From contig NZ_AQPN01000105.1 in the NCBI RefSeq assembly GCF_000403135.1, positions 1-63,716 on the forward strand: a stretch of 63,716 nt of DNA, given 5' to 3'. Positions 27,865 through 37,121 of this stretch are shown here, piece by piece. Origin of the DNA: Arcticibacter svalbardensis MN12-7 (GTDB lineage Bacteria; Bacteroidota; Bacteroidia; Sphingobacteriales; Sphingobacteriaceae). Numbering within the stretch: the first letter of the stretch is position 1; every line of letters starts with the position of its first letter. Below the pieces are notes generated by a model that was given only the letters and a program-made list of their open reading frames with translations, had not been told where the DNA came from and searched no databases. The position numbers and the translations under genes are program-made.

Positions 27865-28614
27865 TTACTTTTCAAAGTATCTAAGTGCCAATCCCTCCTC
27901 ATCAAACACCGCATAACTATTATAATTCATCCATTCCCCGAGGTTGATATACCTACTGGAATGACTCAACTCAATATCCAACGGAAGATGACGATGTCCA
28001 AAAATAAAATAATCGAAGTGCTCCTCCTTTAATTTTTCCTTACTGTAAATAACCAGCCATTCATGTTGTTCGGTTTGAAACGTTTCCAGTTTAGCGCCGG
28101 CAATGCGACTATGTCCTGACCAGGCACCCGCAATTCCAATTCCTAAATTAGGATGAAGCCAGCCAAACAGCCACTGACAGAGACCACTCCTGAAAAACTT
28201 TTTAAGAAACTTGTATTTATTGTCGCCCGGACCAAGCCCATCACCATGATGAATATAAAACTTCTTTTCATCTCGCTCAATAACCAGCTCATCCGATACA
28301 ATCTTCACATTCATTTCCTGAGTCAGATAGCCAAACATCCACATATCATGATTCCCTTTAAACATCGTGATTTGCACACCAAGATCTGAAAGCTCCGCCA
28401 GCTTACCTAAAAAACGAACATGCCCCTTCGGCACAACATATTTATACTCAAACCAAAAATCAAACACATCTCCTACCAGGTAAAGTTCCTTTGCATCATT
28501 TTTTATAGAGTCAAGCCATCTTACAATCCGGTCCTCTCTTTTCCGGCTTTCTCCATAATCTGCAGTACCAAGATGAAAATCTGATGCGAAGTATATTTTT
28601 GTGCGTAAAGACAT
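27865..28614 (-). CDS. lpxH: UDP-2,3-diacylglucosamine diphosphatase (lipid A pathway)
   Basis: I start at ATG 28614 (249 residues); the frame extends to a GTG at 28638 with no added homology. It is a calcineurin-like metallophosphoesterase with the metal motifs ASDFHLG, GDVFDFW, FKGNHD, HHGDG and FGHRH. Length and the phrase YLVGDVFDFWFEYK fit LpxH-like enzymes, which remove UMP from UDP-2,3-diacylglucosamine at the inner membrane. The gene is divergent from the prolyl oligopeptidase gene. A related metallophosphoesterase of other substrate is possible but less likely. Confidence 0.85.
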   Translation of the reverse strand: MSLRTKIYFASDFHLGTADYGESRKREDRIVRWLDSIKNDAKELYLVGDVFDFWFEYKYVVPKGHVRFLGKLAELSDLGVQITMFKGNHDMWMFGYLTQEMNVKIVSDELVIERDEKKFYIHHGDGLGPGDNKYKFLKKFFRSGLCQWLFGWLHPNLGIGIAGAWSGHSRIAGAKLETFQTEQHEWLVIYSKEKLKEEHFDYFIFGHRHLPLDIELSHSSRYINLGEWMNYNSYAVFDEEGLALRYFEK

Positions 28615-28740
28615 GCGATAAAGATCGATAAAAATCACTTATATGCCATTTCTGTATAAGGCTTATAAATCATTTTATCTAAGTTTGACGTTATACCATA
28701 TCAATTAAGAGTTTAATTAAAGCATAATAGAATAGATTTA

Positions 28741-30861
28741 ATGAATAAGCTTTTTATTTTAATCCTTGCTTCTGGAATTTCATATTCTGGATATGCACAA
28801 ACGAACAGTAAAAAAATGCTCAGTTATCCAAATACCGAAAAAGACAATACGACCGACACCTATTTCAACACCCCTGTAAGTGATCCTTATCGCTGGCTTG
28901 AAAATGACCGGTCAGAAGCAACTAAAGAATGGGTTAAAGAAGAAAATAAAGTCACTCAGGACTATCTTTCTAAAATAAGCTTCCGCAATCTGATTAAAAC
29001 TCGTCTTGAAAAGCTTTGGAATTATGAACGCATAAGCGCACCAACTAAGGAAGGGGATTATATTTATTACTCTAAAAACGACGGACTTCAAAACCAGTCT
29101 GTTATTTACCGTCAAAAAGAAGGACAAGAGCCGGAGATATTTCTAGATCCCAATAAATTCTCCACAGATGGCACAACCTCACTTGCTGGCATGGATTTCA
29201 CTAAAGATGGCAGTCTGACCGCCTATCAGATCTCCGAAGGTGGATCAGACTGGCGCAAAGTCATCGTTTTAAAAACTGCTGATAAAAGTGTTGTTGGTGA
29301 TACCTTGATCGACATCAAATTCTCAGGAATAGCTTGGAAAGGGAATGAAGGATTCTACTACAGCAGTTACGAAAAGGCAAAGGGCACAAGTGAGCTTTCC
29401 GCAATGACCCAATACCATAAATTATATTACCATACACTGGGTACGCCACAAGCTGAAGATAAACTTATTTTTGGTGGCACAGCAACCCCTAGGCGTTATA
29501 TCGGTGCTGGTCTTACTGAAGACCAACGATTCCTGATCATTACAGCTGCAAATTCCACTTCTGGAAATGAATTATACCTCCAGGATCTTAAGGATCCGGC
29601 AGGCAAAATCATCAATATTGTGGCTAATATGACTAATGAACATCAGGTACTCGACAACGAAGGCAACACCCTTTTTATCGAAACCAACCTGAATGCACCT
29701 AATAATCGTGTTGTTAAAGTAGATTTCAGTAGTCCTGCTGTCGAAAACTGGAAGGATGTAATTCCCGAAACACAACAAGTATTAAGTGTGGGTACAGGAG
29801 GCGGTAAACTATTTGCGCACTACCTCAAAGACGCAACCTCACTGGTCATGCAATATGACATGAACGGCAAATTAGAGCGGAGCATTGACCTTCCCGGAGT
29901 AGGTACCGCCTCTGGTTTCGGAAGCAAAAAAGAGGAAAAGGAATTATATTTCACCTTTACTTCCTATGTGTATCCTCCTACCATATTTAAATACACCATG
30001 AACTCCGGAAAATTAGATTTATACAAGAAACCCGGCGTTCAGTTTGATCCTTCCCTGTATGAATCCAAACAGGTATTCTATACTTCAAAGGATGGAACTA
30101 AGGTACCCATGATCATCACCTACAAAAAAGGAATTAAACTGGATGGCACCAATCCAACTATGTTATACGGCTATGGTGGCTTCAACATTAGTTTAACCCC
30201 AGCATTTAGCACCTCAAATATTATTCTGCTGGAACAAGGTGGAATTTATGCAGTAGCCAACCTGCGTGGAGGAGGTGAATATGGCGAAAAATGGCATATT
30301 GCAGGAACAAAACTGCAGAAGCAAAATGTTTTCGACGATTTTATTGCTGCCGCTCAATACCTGATTGACAACAAATACACATCAACAGCAAAACTTGCTA
30401 TCTCTGGTGGATCCAATGGAGGATTGCTGGTAGGTGCTGCCATGACACAAAGGCCCGAATTATTCAAGGTTGCTTTCCCTGCTGTTGGCGTGCTCGATAT
30501 GTTGCGCTATAACAAGTTCACCGCAGGAGCCGGATGGGGATATGATTACGGAACAGCAGAAGACTCTAAAGAGATGTTTGATTATCTGATCCACTATTCT
30601 CCATACCATGCCTTAAAACAAGGCACAGCCTACCCTGCTACTTTGATTACAACTGCTGATCATGACGATCGTGTGGTTCCAGCCCATTCTTTTAAATTTG
30701 CTGCCCGGTTACAGGAATTCCACAAAGGAAATAACCCGGTACTTATTCGTATTGAAACAAAAGCCGGACATGGTGCCGGAAAGTCAACCGCTCAGATTAT
30801 AGCAGAACAAGCCGATAAATGGGCTTTTATGTTCTATAATATGGGAATTGCCGTAAAATAA
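28741..30861 (+). CDS. Secreted prolyl oligopeptidase (S9A family)
   Basis: The 706-residue enzyme has a signal peptide (MNKLFILILASGISYSGYAQ), so it should act in the periplasm. The N-terminal part (about 30-420) is the beta-propeller that limits access to small peptides, opening with DPYRWLEND. The alpha/beta-hydrolase domain carries nucleophile Ser558 in GGSNGG, the Asp region TADHDDRVVP (about 638-647) and His677 in KAGHGAG. All three catalytic elements are present. It cleaves after proline in short peptides. A TAAGTTTG element at 28680-28687 fits the -7 consensus. It is followed after five bases by a histidine kinase gene, suggesting one transcript. Confidence 0.95.
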   Translation: MNKLFILILASGISYSGYAQTNSKKMLSYPNTEKDNTTDTYFNTPVSDPYRWLENDRSEATKEWVKEENKVTQDYLSKISFRNLIKTRLEKLWNYERISAPTKEGDYIYYSKNDGLQNQSVIYRQKEGQEPEIFLDPNKFSTDGTTSLAGMDFTKDGSLTAYQISEGGSDWRKVIVLKTADKSVVGDTLIDIKFSGIAWKGNEGFYYSSYEKAKGTSELSAMTQYHKLYYHTLGTPQAEDKLIFGGTATPRRYIGAGLTEDQRFLIITAANSTSGNELYLQDLKDPAGKIINIVANMTNEHQVLDNEGNTLFIETNLNAPNNRVVKVDFSSPAVENWKDVIPETQQVLSVGTGGGKLFAHYLKDATSLVMQYDMNGKLERSIDLPGVGTASGFGSKKEEKELYFTFTSYVYPPTIFKYTMNSGKLDLYKKPGVQFDPSLYESKQVFYTSKDGTKVPMIITYKKGIKLDGTNPTMLYGYGGFNISLTPAFSTSNIILLEQGGIYAVANLRGGGEYGEKWHIAGTKLQKQNVFDDFIAAAQYLIDNKYTSTAKLAISGGSNGGLLVGAAMTQRPELFKVAFPAVGVLDMLRYNKFTAGAGWGYDYGTAEDSKEMFDYLIHYSPYHALKQGTAYPATLITTADHDDRVVPAHSFKFAARLQEFHKGNNPVLIRIETKAGHGAGKSTAQIIAEQADKWAFMFYNMGIAVK

Positions 30862-30866
30862 TATTC

Positions 30867-32105
30867 ATGAATCCGTACGAACAGAAAAGACGCTGGAAAT
30901 TCCTGCTGCTTGCATTTGCATTTGTCATCGCATCAGCCTCCCTCTGGTATACCAATTACCTGGTGAAAAATATTGCTGTATCTGAACGTACCCGTGCAGA
31001 AGTATGGGCCATGAGTTTCAAAAAGATCATCGAGATCGAAGATATTAACGATGAATACCTAACCGTTATATTCTCCATTCGCGATAGTCTATCCATGCCT
31101 ACAATTGTCACCAACGAACAAGACAGCATTATTTACTGGCGAAGTCTGGATAGTACAAAGACAAATTTCCAGGTGGAGGAAAGTGGAAATGAATCGGCTA
31201 TTTTTACCAGAAAAATTCATGATCCCCGCTATTTCAAAACGCAGCTTGCAGAGATGAAATCGCAACATATCCCCATTGTAATTATTAAAGAAGACGGTCA
31301 AAAGTGGTTTGTCTACTACAAAGATTCACAACTACTCTCGCAGCTTAGGGTCTTCCCTTACATTCAGCTCATGGTTATTGCTATCTTTCTGATGGTCGCT
31401 TATACGGTATTCAGCTCTTCGCGAAGATCAGAACAGAACCTGGTATGGGTTGGTCTTGCTAAGGAAACCGCCCATCAGCTCGGCACACCGATATCTTCCC
31501 TGATGGCATGGATAGAACTGCTCAAATCTAAATTTAATGCAGATGAAGATCCATTGATCCTGGAAATGGAGAATGATGTCCAGCGTTTAGAAATGGTTGC
31601 CGACCGGTTTTCTAAAATTGGGTCCACTCCCAATCTGCATAGCCACCCTGTATTCACCGTCATCAGCACTTATGTAGATTATTTCAAAGTGCGCACAAGC
31701 AAAAAAATCAAGTTTAAGGTGAGCGGCGATCAGGAAGTAGAAGCACTCATGAATATCCCCCTGTTTGAATGGGTCATAGAAAACCTGATGAAAAATTCGG
31801 TAAACGCAATTGAAGGTGATGGAACCATCGAGATCCAGGTGATCGAAAACCTGGTCAAAGAACAGGTTTTTATTGATATCATTGACAGTGGTAAAGGAAT
31901 TCCAAGATTAAAGTTTGAAACGATCTTTCAACCCGGTTATACTACCCGAAAAAGAGGATGGGGATTAGGACTTTCTTTGACTAAAAGAATAGTAGAAAAC
32001 TATCACAGAGGTCAGATCTATGTGAAAGACTCTGAGCCAGGAATTGCAACAACAATTCGCATTGTCTTAAAAAGCAGTACCGAATACGAGCCTGCCGATG
32101 CTTAG
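30867..32105 (+). CDS. Membrane sensor histidine kinase
   Basis: The 412-residue protein has a first membrane helix at about 11-33 (WKFLLLAFAFVIASASLWY), an extracytoplasmic sensor of about 135 residues without a recognised domain, and a second helix near 165-185 (LMVIAIFLMVAYTVF). The kinase core has His203 in KETAHQLGTPISS, N-box ENLMKNSVNAIEGD and G-boxes DSGKGIP and RGWGLGLSLTKRIVE. No receiver or adjacent regulator is present. The gene starts five bases after the oligopeptidase stop, so the two are probably cotranscribed. The signal and partner are unknown. Confidence 0.92.
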   Translation: MNPYEQKRRWKFLLLAFAFVIASASLWYTNYLVKNIAVSERTRAEVWAMSFKKIIEIEDINDEYLTVIFSIRDSLSMPTIVTNEQDSIIYWRSLDSTKTNFQVEESGNESAIFTRKIHDPRYFKTQLAEMKSQHIPIVIIKEDGQKWFVYYKDSQLLSQLRVFPYIQLMVIAIFLMVAYTVFSSSRRSEQNLVWVGLAKETAHQLGTPISSLMAWIELLKSKFNADEDPLILEMENDVQRLEMVADRFSKIGSTPNLHSHPVFTVISTYVDYFKVRTSKKIKFKVSGDQEVEALMNIPLFEWVIENLMKNSVNAIEGDGTIEIQVIENLVKEQVFIDIIDSGKGIPRLKFETIFQPGYTTRKRGWGLGLSLTKRIVENYHRGQIYVKDSEPGIATTIRIVLKSSTEYEPADA

Positions 32106-32260
32106 AATTGTCTTTTTAAAATCATTATATGCGGTACTTTCCCCTATCACGGAATTATTACCATAAAATTTAAGGTCAAACACGTATTTCGCCCTTACAT
32201 TTTCTTTTTTCAGGAAACTATAATTAGATTTGCTTTCCAAAAAAAAACACATTATAACAA

Positions 32261-33256
32261 ATGAGTTCAGTAGAAATTACTAAAGACACCTATCTGTATT
32301 GGTACGAATCGATGTTGCTGATGCGCAAGTTTGAAGAGAAAACCGGACAACTGTACGGACAGCAAAAAATCAGAGGTTTTTGTCATTTATATATCGGACA
32401 GGAAGCTGTAGTAGCCGGTACCATGTCGGTTTTAAAACCTGAAGATTCCATGATTACGGCTTACCGTGATCACGCACATGCAATCGCAAAGGGCGTATCT
32501 CCAAATGCAGTAATGGCCGAAATGTATGGAAAGGCTACCGGAACCTCCAGAGGTAAAGGTGGATCAATGCATATATTCAGCAAAGAGCATAAGTTCTTTG
32601 GCGGACACGGAATTGTTGGTGGTCAAATCCCACTTGGAGCAGGTATTGCTTTTGCCGAAATGTATAATGGTACCGACAGCGTTTGTGTTTGTTACATGGG
32701 AGATGGTGCTGTCAGACAAGGATCATTAAACGAAACTTTCAACATGGCTATGATCTGGAACCTTCCTGTAATCTTTGTTTGCGAAAACAATGGTTATGCA
32801 ATGGGTACTTCAGTAGCACGTACAACAAACATGGAAGATATCTATAAAATAGGTCTTGGCTTTGATATGCCTTGCGCTCCTGTTGACGGTATGGACCCTG
32901 TAGCTATGCACAATGCCATGGATGAAGCAGTTCAACGTGCCCGTAACGGTGAAGGCCCAACTTTCCTTGAAGCACGTACATACCGTTTCAAAGGTCACTC
33001 TATGTCTGACCCCGCGAAATACAGAACGAAAGAAGAGCTTGAGCGTTATAAATCTAAAGACCCTATTGGTGTTGTTAAACTAGCTATCGTCGAAAATAGT
33101 TATGCTGATGATGCCTGGTTTGAAGAAATCGATAAAAAGGTTAAAGCAATTGTAGATGAATCAGTGAAATTTGCTGAAGACTCTCCATGGCCTGATCCTT
33201 CTGAAGCCTATACTGACGTATATATTCAGGAGAATTATCCATTTATAAAAAGCTAG
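32261..33256 (+). CDS. pdhA: Pyruvate dehydrogenase E1 component, alpha subunit
   Basis: The 331-residue protein has the thiamine-diphosphate motif starting at GDG (147-149, YMGDGAVRQGSLNE) and ending at VCENNGYAMGT. The GGSMHIFSKE and GHGIVGGQIPLGAG segments are typical of PDH E1 alpha. With E1 beta it decarboxylates pyruvate and passes the acetyl group to the lipoyl arm of E2, encoded 32 bases downstream. E1 beta is not in this window and must lie elsewhere. A TAGATTTG element at 32225-32232 fits the -7 promoter consensus 29 bases before the ATG. Confidence 0.95.
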   Translation: MSSVEITKDTYLYWYESMLLMRKFEEKTGQLYGQQKIRGFCHLYIGQEAVVAGTMSVLKPEDSMITAYRDHAHAIAKGVSPNAVMAEMYGKATGTSRGKGGSMHIFSKEHKFFGGHGIVGGQIPLGAGIAFAEMYNGTDSVCVCYMGDGAVRQGSLNETFNMAMIWNLPVIFVCENNGYAMGTSVARTTNMEDIYKIGLGFDMPCAPVDGMDPVAMHNAMDEAVQRARNGEGPTFLEARTYRFKGHSMSDPAKYRTKEELERYKSKDPIGVVKLAIVENSYADDAWFEEIDKKVKAIVDESVKFAEDSPWPDPSEAYTDVYIQENYPFIKS

Positions 33257-33288
33257 TAATTGTCAGACAATAAAACCGTATACTAAAA

Positions 33289-34980
33289 ATGGCTGAAGTA
33301 GTTAAAATGCCCAAAATGAGCGACACCATGACTGATGGAGTGATCGCTAAATGGCATAAAAAAGTTGGTGATAAAGTAAGCACAGGTGACCTGATTGCTG
33401 AAGTAGAAACTGACAAAGCAACAATGGATTTTGAATCTTATCAGGAAGGCACCTTATTATATATTGGTGCTGAAGAAGGTTCAACCGTTCCTATTGATGC
33501 TGTTATTGCAGTATTAGGTGCAGAAGGTGAAGATTATAAAGCTGCTTTAGAAGCCGCAGGTGCTGGTGAAAGCAAACCTGAAGCTGCTAAAGAAGACGTA
33601 AAACAAGCTGACTCAACTGCTGAAACGAATGATAAACCTGAAACAGTGACTCCAGACAATGATGCAGATCAAACTGAAGGCGAAGCTGTTGATCCTGAAT
33701 CTGTAGGTGCTACCATTATTCGTATGCCTTTATTGAGCGATACGATGACAGAGGGAGTAATCGCTCAATGGAATAAAAAAGTTGGTGATGTTGTTAAAAG
33801 TGACGACAATTTAGCTGATGTCGAAACAGACAAAGCGACAATGGAAGTTACCGCTTATGCAGAAGGTATTTTGTTATACATTGGCGTTGAAAAAGGTCAG
33901 GCTGCTAAGGTGAATGATATCATCGCTATCGTTGGTAAAGAAGGTACTGATGTACAGGCTTTATTAAGAGGTGGCAAACCTAAGGCTGCTCCTGCTGCAG
34001 GAACTACCGAAGCTGAAAAAACTGAAGCTCCTAAAGAAGAAACTGCTCCTGCAGGTTCATCTGATGCCAACGCCAGAGTGAAAGCCTCTCCTTTAGCAAA
34101 GAAAATCGCTAAGGATAAGGGAATTGACCTGAGCCAGGTGAAAGGAAGTGCTGAAGGTGGTCGTATCGTAAAGAAAGATATTGAAAGTTATACTCCTGCT
34201 GCAAAAGCTCCTGATGCTCCGGCGCCAGCTGCCCCTGCTCCTGCCAAAGAAGGTAAACCTGCTGCTCCTGCTCCAGTAATCCCCGTATTTGTTGGTGAAG
34301 AAAAATTTACAGAGAAACCAGTTACTCAGATGAGAAAAACTATTGGCAAGAGATTGTCTGATAGTCTCTTCACTGCTCCGCATTTTTATGTGACCATGTC
34401 TATCGATATGGACAGCGCAATTACTGCCCGCGGTAAAATGAATGAATTCTCTCCTGTAAAGATTTCTTTCAATGATATCGTACTTAAAGCAGTTGCTGCA
34501 GCTTTAAAACAACATCCTAACCTGAACTCTTCATGGAGAGGTGACAAGATTCGCTACAATGAACATATTAATATTGGTGTTGCCGTTGCTGTTGACGAAG
34601 GTCTGTTAGTTCCTGTAATTCGTTTTGCTGATGGAAAATCATTATCTCACATCTCTGCTGAGGTAAAAGATTTTGCTCAGAAAGCGAAGGCTAAAAAACT
34701 TCAGCCATCTGATTGGGAAGGTTCTACCTTCACGATCTCTAACCTGGGAATGTTTGGTGTAGATGAGTTTACGGCCATCATTAATACGCCTGATGCTTGT
34801 ATCCTTGCAATTGGTGGTATTCAACAGATTCCTGTTGTTAAAAACGGTGCTGTTGTTCCAGGAAACGTAATGAAAGTAACCTTAAGCTGTGACCATCGTG
34901 TTGTTGATGGTGCTCAGGGCGCTGCATTCTTACAAACGCTAAAATTGTTAATTGAAGAGCCTGTTAGGTTATTAGTTTAA
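33289..34980 (+). CDS. pdhC: Pyruvate dehydrogenase E2 (dihydrolipoamide acetyltransferase) with two lipoyl domains
   Basis: The 563-residue protein has two N-terminal lipoyl domains with acceptor lysines in VETDKATMDF (Lys43) and VETDKATMEV (near 183), joined by acidic Glu/Asp-rich linkers. A peripheral-subunit-binding domain follows (ASPLAKKIAKDKGIDLSQVK), then an Ala/Pro linker and the catalytic domain from about 340. The active-site motif DHRVVDGAQGA is near the C-terminus. It transfers acetyl groups to CoA in the PDH core. It is in an operon with pdhA and is closed by a strong stem-loop. Confidence 0.96.
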   Translation: MAEVVKMPKMSDTMTDGVIAKWHKKVGDKVSTGDLIAEVETDKATMDFESYQEGTLLYIGAEEGSTVPIDAVIAVLGAEGEDYKAALEAAGAGESKPEAAKEDVKQADSTAETNDKPETVTPDNDADQTEGEAVDPESVGATIIRMPLLSDTMTEGVIAQWNKKVGDVVKSDDNLADVETDKATMEVTAYAEGILLYIGVEKGQAAKVNDIIAIVGKEGTDVQALLRGGKPKAAPAAGTTEAEKTEAPKEETAPAGSSDANARVKASPLAKKIAKDKGIDLSQVKGSAEGGRIVKKDIESYTPAAKAPDAPAPAAPAPAKEGKPAAPAPVIPVFVGEEKFTEKPVTQMRKTIGKRLSDSLFTAPHFYVTMSIDMDSAITARGKMNEFSPVKISFNDIVLKAVAAALKQHPNLNSSWRGDKIRYNEHINIGVAVAVDEGLLVPVIRFADGKSLSHISAEVKDFAQKAKAKKLQPSDWEGSTFTISNLGMFGVDEFTAIINTPDACILAIGGIQQIPVVKNGAVVPGNVMKVTLSCDHRVVDGAQGAAFLQTLKLLIEEPVRLLV

Positions 34981-35042
34981 TATAGCTTAGCAAAGCATGT
35001 AGTAGCAATAGCGAAACAACGAGTTCCGCTAACCACAATAAA

Positions 35043-35076
35043 AAAAAGCGATCAGGATCAAATCTGGTCGCTTTTT
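35043..35076. terminator. Bidirectional terminator after pdhC
   Basis: AAAAAGCGATCAG (35043-35055) and CTGGTCGCTTTTT (35064-35076) pair with one G-T wobble and have A and T runs on the two sides. It separates the convergent pdhC and 35095-35550 genes. Confidence 0.85.
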
Positions 35077-35094
35077 GTTATTTATGCTATCAAT

Positions 35095-35550
35095 TTAAGC
35101 CTTCTCCCACTCAATTTTCTTTCCGAAACCAAGCGTATTGTCGGTATACTTGATCCATGTCAGATCAATGATCCACACTTCTCCACCCATAGCTAATGCA
35201 AACGGATATTTTTTATAATACGTTTTCTTTAAATCAATTAAAACTGATGTTGAGGCCGATCCCAAGATGCCCTTAAATTGCAGCCCTTTTACCTTTCCTG
35301 TCAATAACTTGTCCGGCAAAACAGAACCTGCTACACTGCTATTTATTAATCCTTGTTTAATATGCTCCGTATCTTCCGATGATTTAAAAACTAAAGTGGT
35401 ATGTTCTTCATTATAAGCAAAAAAACATGTTGCACAATAAGGGTCATCATCTACACTTGTTGCAATAGTTACAACAGTTTGATTCGTAATAAAATCTACA
35501 ATCAGCTTATCCGGCTTTGTCATTACTAAAGGAGGTTCAGGTTTTATCAT
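35095..35550 (-). CDS. Pyridoxamine-5'-phosphate-oxidase-like flavin-fold protein
   Basis: I start at ATG 35550 (151 residues), which overlaps the ferredoxin stop as ATGA; the frame extends to a TTG at 35583. The split-barrel fold is suggested by VTIATSVDDDPYCATCFFAY, HTTLVFKSSEDTEHIKQ and KGLQFKGILG, as in the PNPOx-like/YhbP group that often binds FMN. It is last in a three-gene unit with a ferredoxin and a U32 protein. A flavin oxidoreductase function linked to the ferredoxin is possible. The substrate is unknown. Confidence 0.75.
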   Translation of the reverse strand: MIKPEPPLVMTKPDKLIVDFITNQTVVTIATSVDDDPYCATCFFAYNEEHTTLVFKSSEDTEHIKQGLINSSVAGSVLPDKLLTGKVKGLQFKGILGSASTSVLIDLKKTYYKKYPFALAMGGEVWIIDLTWIKYTDNTLGFGKKIEWEKA

Positions 35551-35774
35551 ATTTGTTCTATTTTTATACAGTTTACTGGACAATGCATTGCTGCATCGAC
35601 ATTCGCTTCATATTCGTCATCAGTTACCAGGATATTAAACATCCCTCTTTTTTCAACGGCCTGGATCAAAGTGCATTTCCCATCTTTTCTGGACATGCGC
35701 CAACGATAAGGGGCAGCCTCCACACACGCATTACAGCCAATACACTTCACTCGTTGCTGAGAGATCCTTACCAT
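35547..35774 (-). CDS. Small ferredoxin
   Basis: The 75-residue protein has one cluster-binding pattern: CIGCNAC near residues 11-17 and a distant CPVNC near 65-69. This fits a single [4Fe-4S] or [3Fe-4S] ferredoxin. Its ATG shares one base with the stop of the U32 gene (TAATG), and its stop overlaps the next start, so translation of all three is probably coupled. It likely supplies electrons to a partner in the operon. Confidence 0.88.
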   Translation of the reverse strand: MVRISQQRVKCIGCNACVEAAPYRWRMSRKDGKCTLIQAVEKRGMFNILVTDDEYEANVDAAMHCPVNCIKIEQI

Positions 35775-37012
35775 TAGCTATCTTCCAGCTTATACAATTT
35801 ATCGGATGGACGTATCTTCTCTGCAAGCAGGATAGAGAATGCATCGCCTTTTCTGACTGTCTCCTGCATCTTATCATCAACCCGCATCTCAACTACAGTT
35901 GTCCGGATAATCCCCGTTGTAGGTCCTGTAATCATGATCTCCGTTCCTTTGGTAAGCGAGTGAGAATCCATCATAAACTCCGCTGCTCCTATTTTATCAA
36001 AGTATTTTATCCCCCTGCCGATATATACCTTTTTTCGTGTTGCCTTCGATCCATACTCATTGCTCCACTCACCCATCTTACGGCCTAAATAATAGCCATC
36101 CCAAAAGCCCCGGTTAAAAACAGTGGATAGCCTGGTCTTCCAATCTTCAAATAGTTCAGGGCCATAGGTTCCATTAGCATAAGAATCGATTGCCTCACGG
36201 TAACAGGAAACGACCGTATGCACATAATCAGCACTCCGTCCCCTTCCTTCAATCTTAAGAATCGTTACCTCTGCATCCAGGATCTTGTCCATAAACTCAA
36301 TGGTACACAAATCCTTAGCAGACATAATATATTCATTATCAACCTCAAATTCAGTCCCATTCTCCTTCTCCGTTACAATATAACTTTTTCGGCAATTTTG
36401 AATACATGCTCCACGGTTAGCGGAAGCATAATCAGAATGAAGACTCAGATAACATTTACCGGACACCGCCATACACAAGGCACCATGAGCAAAAAGCTCT
36501 ATCCGAACCAGATTACCTGATGGACCTTTAATTTGCTGGCGCTTGATATCACGTGTAATGTCAGCCACCTGCATTAAGCTCAGTTCACGTGCTAAAACCA
36601 CTACATCCGCATAGGCGGAATAAAACTCAATAGTATCTATATTGGAAACATTGGCTTGAGTAGAAATATGCACCGGAAACCCAATCTTCTTTGCATAATT
36701 TAAAACGGCATGATCCGCTGCGATAACAGCAGAAATCCCATTATCTTTAGCTGCATCAACAATCCTTTTCATCAGGTTGATGTCGTGGTCATAAAGTATG
36801 GTATTCAGCGTTAAATAACTCTTTATATGATTCTCATTGCAAATAGAGGCTATTTTGGCAAGGTCTTCCAGCGTGAAGTTATTACTTGACCTTGCACGCA
36901 TATTGAGTTGCTCAATCCCAAAATATACAGAATCTGCTCCAGCCTGAATAGCAGCCATCAGGGACTCATAGGAGCCTGCAGGCGCCATCAGTTCTATCTT
37001 ATTTTGTTGCAT
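35774..37012 (-). CDS. Peptidase U32 family protein (probable tRNA uridine hydroxylation, TrhP-like)
   Basis: The 412-residue protein opens with MAPAGSYESLMAAIQAGADS and carries the four-cysteine U32 signature (GALCMAVSGKC, then NRGACIQNC) that binds an Fe-S cluster. Proteins of this type, despite the peptidase name, include TrhP, which makes 5-hydroxyuridine at the tRNA wobble position, and UbiU/V. The C-terminal part (residues 320-405) is a beta-barrel as in YegQ-like members. Direct coupling to a ferredoxin gene fits a redox hydroxylation role. The exact substrate is inferred. Confidence 0.85.
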   Translation of the reverse strand: MQQNKIELMAPAGSYESLMAAIQAGADSVYFGIEQLNMRARSSNNFTLEDLAKIASICNENHIKSYLTLNTILYDHDINLMKRIVDAAKDNGISAVIAADHAVLNYAKKIGFPVHISTQANVSNIDTIEFYSAYADVVVLARELSLMQVADITRDIKRQQIKGPSGNLVRIELFAHGALCMAVSGKCYLSLHSDYASANRGACIQNCRKSYIVTEKENGTEFEVDNEYIMSAKDLCTIEFMDKILDAEVTILKIEGRGRSADYVHTVVSCYREAIDSYANGTYGPELFEDWKTRLSTVFNRGFWDGYYLGRKMGEWSNEYGSKATRKKVYIGRGIKYFDKIGAAEFMMDSHSLTKGTEIMITGPTTGIIRTTVVEMRVDDKMQETVRKGDAFSILLAEKIRPSDKLYKLEDS

Positions 37013-37121
37013 AATACTTAAAATACAAAACTTTATATTTTTTTCTCATAAAAATATGACCTGCATCAACAATCAATCAAAAAAGAGTCCTAATTTTGCA
37101 AATTAGTCATAAAACTGTCAA

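Noticed and set aside
28153-28389. Plus-strand frame opposite lpxH
   Set aside because: Shadow of a conserved enzyme gene on the other strand.
32067-32252. 61-codon minus-strand frame between the kinase and pdhA genes
   Set aside because: It overlaps the kinase 3' end and the pdhA promoter region and has no protein features.
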